Positions 7,921-11,410 of a DNA stretch of 11,410 bases are shown here, piece by piece. Every line of letters begins with the position of its first letter. Position 1 is the first letter of the stretch. The stretch is taken from positions 1 through 11,410 of the forward strand of contig JAGAFT010000054.1 of the NCBI GenBank assembly GCA_017627975.1. The letters are read 5' to 3'. Below the pieces are notes generated by a model that was not told the origin of the DNA, did not search any database, and was given only the letters and a program-made list of their open reading frames with translations. This DNA is from Oscillospiraceae bacterium (GTDB lineage Bacteria > Bacillota_A > Clostridia > Oscillospirales > Oscillospiraceae). Both the position numbers and the translations under genes were made by a program.

Positions 7921-8886
7921 TCAAGCCTCAGCCGGCTGGAATTTCAGTTTGCTCAAGCCCAGGACAAGGCGGCCGATCTCTTTGATAACGGGGACCGCCA
8001 GCAGCACGCCCAGCACCTTGCCCTTGCCGAATGCCCTGGCCAGCTTGATGCCCTCCGGGACACCGATCAGGATGCTGGCGGCGATCAGTACGTGATAGAC
8101 GGTGGAGGGAAGACCCAGCGCATTGCAGAGCAAGCCCACCGGGATGCACAGATCCGCCAGGACGCCGAGCCAGCCGTTCCACACCGTGGAGTACTCATCG
8201 TAGACGTTCAGGAGCGGGATCAGGCTGTGCCAGCCCTTCTTGCCCGCCTTGCGGAGGATGCCCCACCGGCCGACGACCAGCAGCAGACCGCCAGCGAGCA
8301 ATGCGCCGATGGCGATCGGCGTGATGTTCAGCGCCTTCTGGAATCCTACGGCCTTGCCGCTGTAATCCTCAGACAGGAAGTAATTGACGTAGCCCTCAAA
8401 CTCCTCCCGGCTGGCGAAGGCCCCGACCTTGGCCAGGCCGACCATGCCGTTGCGGTCGATCATAAGGGTAGTGGGGAAGGCGGAGAACTTGAGAAAGCCC
8501 AGCTCGTCGCCGATCAGTCCCATGGGGAAAGACAGGCCGTTTTCCACCTTATAGGCGGCGATGATCTCCTGAGTGTCCTCCGGTTCTCCGGAGACGGCGA
8601 CGATCTCCATCCGGTCCTTGTTGGCCTGGTAAACGGTCTCCATCTCAGGGAACTCTCTCTTACAGGGGCCGCACCAGCTGGCAAAGACGTTGAGCACGAC
8701 CAGATCCTTCTCCTGCAGAAGCTCAGAGAGGGTGGCGGTGGTGCCGTCGGTCAGGGGCACAGTAAAGTCCGGCATGTTATCGCCCGGCTCGATACCGAGG
8801 CCCGTATCCGCATAGGCGGTGACGTTCAGCGCGGTGGTCAGCAGAACCACCAGCAGAACTACGCTCAACAATTTTTTCATGGTCAT
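7921..8886 (-). CDS. TlpA/ResA-like extracytoplasmic thioredoxin fused to a C-terminal multi-span membrane domain (DUF5684-like)
   Basis: A 321-residue exported redox protein. Residues 3-26 are a signal peptide or anchor (KKLLSVVLLVVLL). The TlpA-like thioredoxin domain spans about 36-172, with NVFASWCGPCKREFP (active-site Cys72 and Cys75) and cis-proline P138 in SAFPTT. From about 189 a hydrophobic helix leads into GRWGILRKAGKKGWHSLIPLLNVY and further membrane segments up to LARAFGKGKVLG. This pattern matches the KAGKPGW..IPiYN...FGK pattern I associate with DUF5684-like membrane domains. Two in-frame ATGs (8886 and 8880) each have a purine-rich site (repeated AAAGGA) at usable spacing, so the start is uncertain by two residues. 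It has its own promoter at 8916-8949 and lies 77 bases after the lipoprotein gene. Predicted role: thiol-disulfide exchange outside the membrane. Confidence 0.88.
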   Translation of the reverse strand: MTMKKLLSVVLLVVLLTTALNVTAYADTGLGIEPGDNMPDFTVPLTDGTTATLSELLQEKDLVVLNVFASWCGPCKREFPEMETVYQANKDRMEIVAVSGEPEDTQEIIAAYKVENGLSFPMGLIGDELGFLKFSAFPTTLMIDRNGMVGLAKVGAFASREEFEGYVNYFLSEDYSGKAVGFQKALNITPIAIGALLAGGLLLVVGRWGILRKAGKKGWHSLIPLLNVYDEYSTVWNGWLGVLADLCIPVGLLCNALGLPSTVYHVLIAASILIGVPEGIKLARAFGKGKVLGVLLAVPVIKEIGRLVLGLSKLKFQPAEA

Positions 8887-8915
8887 CGTTCCTTTCCTTT
8901 TGTTCTTGTGTGCAC

Positions 8916-8949
8916 AGCATATCGCGCTCTTCGGCACAGATCTGTCACA
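8916..8949 (-). promoter_or_regulatory. Activator-type promoter of the thioredoxin-fusion gene (TGTGACAG direct repeat)
   Basis: On the minus strand TGTGACAGATCTGTG (8949-8935) contains TGTG twice with 11-base periodicity. Twenty-one bases after TGTGACA comes the -10 TATGCT (8921-8916). There is no conventional -35. A 13-of-15 identical copy at the same distance from its -10 lies upstream of the membrane PepSY gene (11078-11111). The arrangement is typical of OmpR/PhoB-type response-regulator sites, but the regulator is not in the window. Confidence 0.6.
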
Positions 8950-8963
8950 CCCCGCGCGGCGTC

Positions 8964-9287
8964 TCACTTAAGGACGATGGTCACCTGTCCGGGCTGGGCC
9001 GGTGCGGGATACTCCGTGTCGTCGGCGGCAAAGCCCGCCGGCACCTTGAGCACGTGGATGGTGTAGCTGCCCGCTTCCTTGTCGAAGACGGCGACGCCCT
9101 TGTCATCGGTGGTGCCCATGATGCACTCGGCATCCGAGCAGAACTGGATCGTGACGCCGGGAACCGGTTTCCCCGCCGCGTCGTTCACCACGACCTCATA
9201 GGCCGCCTTTTTGCCGCAGCCGGCCAGCAGAGCCGCCGCCAGGATCAGCACCAGGCACAGGGCCAGTATTCTTTTTCCTTGTTTCAT
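8964..9287 (-). CDS. Lipoprotein with a transthyretin-like / carboxypeptidase-regulatory-like domain and a CSDAEC motif
   Basis: A 107-residue exported lipoprotein. The N-terminus is a charged MKQGKR followed by a hydrophobic stretch and the lipobox LAGC (Cys24). The rest is a small beta-sandwich-like domain with VVVNDAAGKPVPGVTIQF, TTDDKGVAVFDKEAGSYTIHVL and a terminal VTIVLK, the pattern of transthyretin- or carboxypeptidase-regulatory-like domains. Two cysteines, C50 and C55 in QFCSDAEC, are placed to form an extracellular disulfide. GGGAGG eight bases before the ATG at 9287 supports the start. It lies 48 bases after prsW and 77 before the thioredoxin fusion on the same strand. Being next to an extracytoplasmic thioredoxin, it is a plausible redox partner; that is inference. 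Confidence 0.85.
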   Translation of the reverse strand: MKQGKRILALCLVLILAAALLAGCGKKAAYEVVVNDAAGKPVPGVTIQFCSDAECIMGTTDDKGVAVFDKEAGSYTIHVLKVPAGFAADDTEYPAPAQPGQVTIVLK

Positions 9288-9335
9288 TGAATTACCTCCC
9301 GATCGGTTTTCTTTTTTTTATGGATATTTCAAATC

Positions 9336-10097
9336 TTATTCGACCGCAGGCTCGGTCAGAAGCATGCCGCAGTAGGTCTCCGCATTCTTCCGGAACCGGA
9401 TGAGCAGCAGGGCCTGCAGCGCAATGGAGACCGCCAGCACGACTCCCGCCGCCACGATTCCCGCGATCTTCACCGTGTCATCGTCGAAGCGCAGTGCCGG
9501 GTTTACCGTGGTGAAGGCGTCAAACACGGTGTGCCACAAAACCGGCAGGAAACCGGCCAGAAAAGTATGCTTGCCGGCGCCGGGGTTCCCCTGCTTTTTG
9601 GCGTATCTGGCAAGGCCCCAATGGAGACCCATGAGAAGTCCGAACACCATGTGCATGGCAAAGAAGAGGATGCGAAGGAAGGAGGCTGCCGGGGCTTGCC
9701 CACCGTAGAGCATGGCCTCCAGCCCGGTAAAGCCGAAGCCCACGCCGGCGCAGAGCATGCCGTATTCATAGACGCTCTTCGGTTTGCAGATCTTCAAGGT
9801 CAGAAGGAACACCAGAAATTTGACCAGTTCTTCCGTAAAGCCGGCCAGCAGAAAGCTGCTGACCAGGGAGCTGAGCACCGGGTTGGACACAGCCTCCGCA
9901 ACGGAGCCCACGGTGGCTCGGATCCCGAAGCCGAAGGCGATCACCAGGGCCGTGGAGAGCAAGACGGAAACCACGCCGAAGGCTACCGGGACCGCCGCTT
10001 TTCTCTTGCCCATGGGTTCCGGCAGTTCCCGTTTATACATGCGGACGTAAACGACGGCGCACAGCGCCGTTGAGATCAACGCAGCGATAAAGCCCAT
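9336..10097 (-). CDS. PrsW family intramembrane metalloprotease-like protein
   Basis: A 253-residue polytopic membrane protein with the PrsW-type motif set: FTEELVK (E89, E90, K93), GFGFTGLEAMLY (E127), HMVFG (H149) and HTVFD (H189, D193), each in a hydrophobic helix. PrsW relatives cleave membrane-anchored anti-sigma factors or other membrane proteins after envelope stress; the Bacillus example starts RsiW degradation. No sigma or anti-sigma gene is in the window, so the substrate is unknown. The start is the ATG at 10097 with AGGAGAG five bases upstream. A longer reading to 10220 is rejected because its extra 41 residues are polar and non-membrane, with no ribosome binding site supporting it. 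The gene probably begins a transcript whose leader is about 140 bases long and structured. Confidence 0.88.
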   Translation of the reverse strand: MGFIAALISTALCAVVYVRMYKRELPEPMGKRKAAVPVAFGVVSVLLSTALVIAFGFGIRATVGSVAEAVSNPVLSSLVSSFLLAGFTEELVKFLVFLLTLKICKPKSVYEYGMLCAGVGFGFTGLEAMLYGGQAPAASFLRILFFAMHMVFGLLMGLHWGLARYAKKQGNPGAGKHTFLAGFLPVLWHTVFDAFTTVNPALRFDDDTVKIAGIVAAGVVLAVSIALQALLLIRFRKNAETYCGMLLTEPAVE

Positions 10098-10239
10098 ATT
10101 CTCTCTCCTGTTCTGTGTAGGTACTTCCCGGACAAAAGGCCCCGAAAACGCCCTGTTTTCCCGGGGGTCCCCCGGAAATGCGCACTGTCGCCCAGGGACA
10201 GTTTCGGTCCGGCCTGCCAAGAAATGGCAAGTCCATCTT
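10098..10239 (-). other. Structured mRNA leader of the prsW gene with two alternative hairpins
   Basis: This untranslated stretch holds several inverted repeats. Reading the minus strand, ACTGTC-N7-GACAGT (10202-10184) comes first. Next is the stem CCGGGGG-A-CCCCCGG, with flanking TTT/AAA pairing (10178-10157). Third is GAAAAC-N5-GTTTTC extended by CCCC/GGGG with a two-base bulge (10166-10140), followed by CCTTTTG. The second and third stems use the same bases (10155-10166), so they exclude each other, and the third resembles a weak terminator. This looks like an attenuator, but no known riboswitch or leader peptide was recognised. Confidence 0.35.
10215..10229. promoter_or_regulatory. Inverted repeat TGCCA-N5-TGGCA near the prsW transcription start
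   Basis: Perfect five-base arms around AGAAA lie about 10-24 bases downstream of the predicted prsW transcription start. The position suits a repressor operator, but the arms are short and no known regulator consensus is matched. Confidence 0.3.
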
Positions 10240-10245
10240 AAAGCA

Positions 10246-10254
10246 ATTGTATCA
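10246..10254 (-). promoter_or_regulatory. Extended -10 promoter for prsW
   Basis: The minus strand reads TGATACAAT, an extended -10 element (TG-N-TACAAT). No convincing -35 is seen 17 bases further upstream. Between here and the terminator at 10370 (about 115 bases) nothing else stands out except a six-base-pair hairpin AAGAGG-AGC-CCTCTT at 10332-10346. Confidence 0.45.
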
Positions 10255-10369
10255 CGGCGGCCCTGTCCGCGTCTATTGAATCCTGCTTTTTTGTCTCCTT
10301 TGCTTTTAAAAAATCATTAGGCAGCCGCGCAAAGAGGAGCCCTCTTCGCTTCCCTCCGTCTCCCGACAA

Positions 10370-10407
10370 AGGCACCACCGGGCCCTGTCGCGGGCCCGGT
10401 GGTGTCT
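10370..10407 (-). terminator. Terminator of the PepSY gene pair
   Basis: Thirteen perfect pairs (10373-10385 with 10392-10404) around the loop TGTCGC extend by a few more pairs outward. The minus-strand tail is CCTTTGTC, a short T run. The stem starts 12 bases after the stop of the GG-leader PepSY gene. Confidence 0.8.
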
Positions 10408-10418
10408 CTTTCGCTGGA

Positions 10419-10682
10419 TCAGTCCCAGTCCTTCTTGTGCTTCAGAATGGCGCCGGTCTCGGCGTCCACGTCGAACTCGTACTCAAAGCCGTCTTTGTAG
10501 AACTCGATCTCGTAGATCTTTCTGCCGTGCTCCCAGTCCAGCTCGACCTTCTTCACGAACTCGACCTGGTCCTTCTTGACGCCCGCGTGCTTCATCGCCG
10601 CCGCAAGGGCCTCCTCCTGGGTGATCACACCGCCCGCTACCTGTTCCAGATCCTGATCGCTGAGCTTATTGATTTTTTCCAT
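10419..10682 (-). CDS. PepSY-domain protein with an N-terminal double-glycine (bacteriocin-type) leader, 87 aa
   Basis: The first 18 residues, MEKINKLSDQDLEQVAGG, look exactly like a class II bacteriocin/RiPP double-glycine leader: conserved L-S-x-x-x-L-E-x-V then GG. Such leaders are cut after GG by the peptidase domain of PCAT ABC exporters. The remaining 69 residues are not a small bacteriocin but a PepSY domain: ITQEEALAAAMKHAGV, then YEIEFYKDGFEYEFDVDAETGAIL. PepSY domains are often linked to inhibition of secreted proteases. There is no signal peptide, no membrane helix and no cysteine. The ATG at 10682 has AGGAG nine bases upstream; a longer reading to 10706 is rejected for lack of a site. 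It is the second gene after the membrane PepSY gene (81-base gap). No exporter or modification enzyme is in the window. The role is inferred, not known. Confidence 0.88.
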   Translation of the reverse strand: MEKINKLSDQDLEQVAGGVITQEEALAAAMKHAGVKKDQVEFVKKVELDWEHGRKIYEIEFYKDGFEYEFDVDAETGAILKHKKDWD

Positions 10683-10763
10683 GACACATTCTCCTTTTGT
10701 ATTCAATAGTTTTTTGATTTTTCGTATAATCCCCGGCCGTCGTCAAATGGCCGTCGGTTCCTT

Positions 10764-11039
10764 TCAGTCGATCCCGCCGGTCAGGATCTCGCCGGTCCTG
10801 GCGTCGATCCGGTAGGAGAACTCGCCCTGCGCGGATTCAAAGTCCACTTCATACCAGCCGTGCTCATAGTCCACATCCAGATCGTAGACCTGATTCCTCT
10901 CCAGCCCCGCATCGTTCAGGGCGATCTGCGTCGCCTCGTTCCGGCCGATCGTAGCGGACGCGTGCCGGTAGATGAAGAAGCCGCCGATCGCGGCGCCGAG
11001 AAGCAGGATCACCAGCAGAACAACAAGTACCTTTTTCAC
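10764..11039 (-). CDS. Membrane-anchored PepSY-domain protein, 91 aa
   Basis: A GTG start at 11039 with AAGGAG ten bases upstream gives 91 residues. Residues 4-24 form one transmembrane helix after two lysines, so the protein should be anchored with its C-terminus outside. Residues 30-88 are a PepSY domain, seen in GRNEATQIALNDAGL followed by WYEVDFESAQGEFSYRIDARTGEIL. The longer reading to 11114 is rejected because it would begin within the promoter at 11078-11111. The neighbouring GG-leader PepSY gene lies directly downstream; the two domains are similar in plan but clearly diverged. Expression probably depends on the TGTGACAG-type promoter. Confidence 0.9.
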   Translation of the reverse strand: MKKVLVVLLVILLLGAAIGGFFIYRHASATIGRNEATQIALNDAGLERNQVYDLDVDYEHGWYEVDFESAQGEFSYRIDARTGEILTGGID

Positions 11040-11077
11040 GTTTGTTTTTCTCCTTCTGTTTTTCTTTTTGTGAGCCC

Positions 11078-11111
11078 ATCTTACCATGGCCTTTCTCACA
11101 AAACTGTCACA
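11078..11111 (-). promoter_or_regulatory. Activator-type promoter of the PepSY gene pair (TGTGACAG direct repeat)
   Basis: On the minus strand TGTGACAGTTTTGTG (11111-11097) is followed, 21 bases after TGTGACA, by the -10 TAAGAT (11083-11078). The element is 13 of 15 identical to that at 8935-8949 and has the same spacing to the -10. The predicted transcription start is near 11071, about 30 bases before the GTG start. Confidence 0.65.
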
Positions 11112-11180
11112 CAAAGGCGCAGCGTTTTGTAAAAAGCGGTTTTATCATATCCCAGCTTTTTCACGATGTCAAGAACGGAT

Positions 11181-11200
11181 CCCCGGCGGCGCTGCCGGGG
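11181..11200. repeat. GC-rich hairpin in the divergent intergenic region
   Basis: CCCCGGC and GCCGGGG form a seven-base-pair stem with a six-base loop in the 179 bases between the PepSY promoter and the plus-strand lipoprotein gene. It has no adjacent T run, so it is not a clear terminator; it may lie in or before the lipoprotein leader. Confidence 0.3.
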
Positions 11201-11290
11201 ACGCGCCCCCCGGGATTTCCAGATTCTGTTTTTTCCTGTTCCCTTTTCCCGCAAAGCATGGTAGGATAGAGAAAAGGATGGTGAAAGCCG

Positions 11291-11410
11291 ATGAAAACGC
11301 GCTTTTCTTCTCTGTGCCTGGTCCTTCTGCTGATTGCTCTGCTTCTGGCCGCCTGCGGCGCCTCCACCCCGGCATCGTCCCCCCCGCCGGCGGCGACCGC
11401 TCCGGGCTCC
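11291..11410 (+). CDS. Lipoprotein, N-terminal fragment (continues beyond window)
   Basis: Only the first 40 codons are present. They encode a clear lipoprotein signal: MKTRF, a leucine-rich hydrophobic stretch and the lipobox LAAC with Cys22, followed by a Ser/Pro/Ala/Thr-rich linker that usually separates the lipid anchor from the functional domain. A modest ribosome binding site (AAAGGATGG, 11273-11281) precedes the ATG. The mature domain lies outside the window, so function is unknown. It is transcribed away from the PepSY genes. Confidence 0.8.
   Translation, partial: MKTRFSSLCLVLLLIALLLAACGASTPASSPPPAATAPGS

Noticed and set aside
8909..8916. Palindrome TGTGCACA near the thioredoxin-fusion promoter, considered as a separate operator
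   Set aside because: Only eight bases long, and not repeated at the partner promoter, so chance is a sufficient explanation.
11131..11161. AAAAAGC ... GCTTTTT inverted repeat upstream of the PepSY promoter, considered as a terminator
   Set aside because: The loop is 17 bases and the stem is AT-rich with only two G-C pairs; no transcript is known to end there.
11161..11375. Two overlapping minus-strand frames of 68 codons at the right end
   Set aside because: They are antisense to a clear lipoprotein signal sequence, and their translations are Arg-rich with no ribosome binding site.

Overview
The window looks like chromosome of a moderately high-GC Gram-positive anaerobe of the class Clostridia, probably an Oscillospiraceae-like gut or rumen bacterium. 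The signs are a HrcA-type CIRCE operator in front of groES-groEL, purine-rich ribosome binding sites, a short Firmicutes-type CstA, a DgkB-like lipid kinase, and small PepSY and double-glycine-leader proteins. The taxon is inferred from protein character only. No rRNA, tRNA, CRISPR array, insertion sequence or phage gene was seen.

Layout. (1) Positions 1-2053, minus strand: a 173-residue protein of unknown family, then cstA (C-terminus cut by the window edge). One good promoter lies upstream of both, followed by a cre/LacI-type operator. (2) Positions 2137-7597, plus strand: a THUMP-domain RNA methyltransferase, a diacylglycerol/lipid kinase, the CIRCE-controlled groES-groEL operon with a strong terminator, and an FMN-dependent alpha-hydroxy-acid dehydrogenase with its own terminator. 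(3) Positions 7614-11111, minus strand: an envelope-directed group. In transcription order it holds a membrane-anchored PepSY protein, a PepSY protein with a double-glycine leader, a terminator, a PrsW-type membrane protease, a lipoprotein with a two-cysteine motif, a thioredoxin fused to a membrane domain, and a 69-residue membrane protein. (4) From 11291, plus strand: the first 40 codons of another lipoprotein.

How the parts may work together. The minus-strand envelope group is the most interesting part. The membrane PepSY gene and the thioredoxin-fusion gene share an almost identical promoter: a TGTGACAG-type direct repeat with 11-bp periodicity, 21 bases upstream of the -10 hexamer in both. 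This suggests one OmpR/PhoB-type response regulator controls both units. The products all appear to act at or outside the membrane (small PepSY domains, a membrane protease, an extracytoplasmic thiol-redox protein and a possible thiol partner), so a small envelope-stress or secreted-protein quality-control module is a reasonable hypothesis. The PepSY protein carrying a bacteriocin-type GG leader is the most unusual gene. The prsW leader also contains two mutually exclusive hairpins, the second terminator-like.
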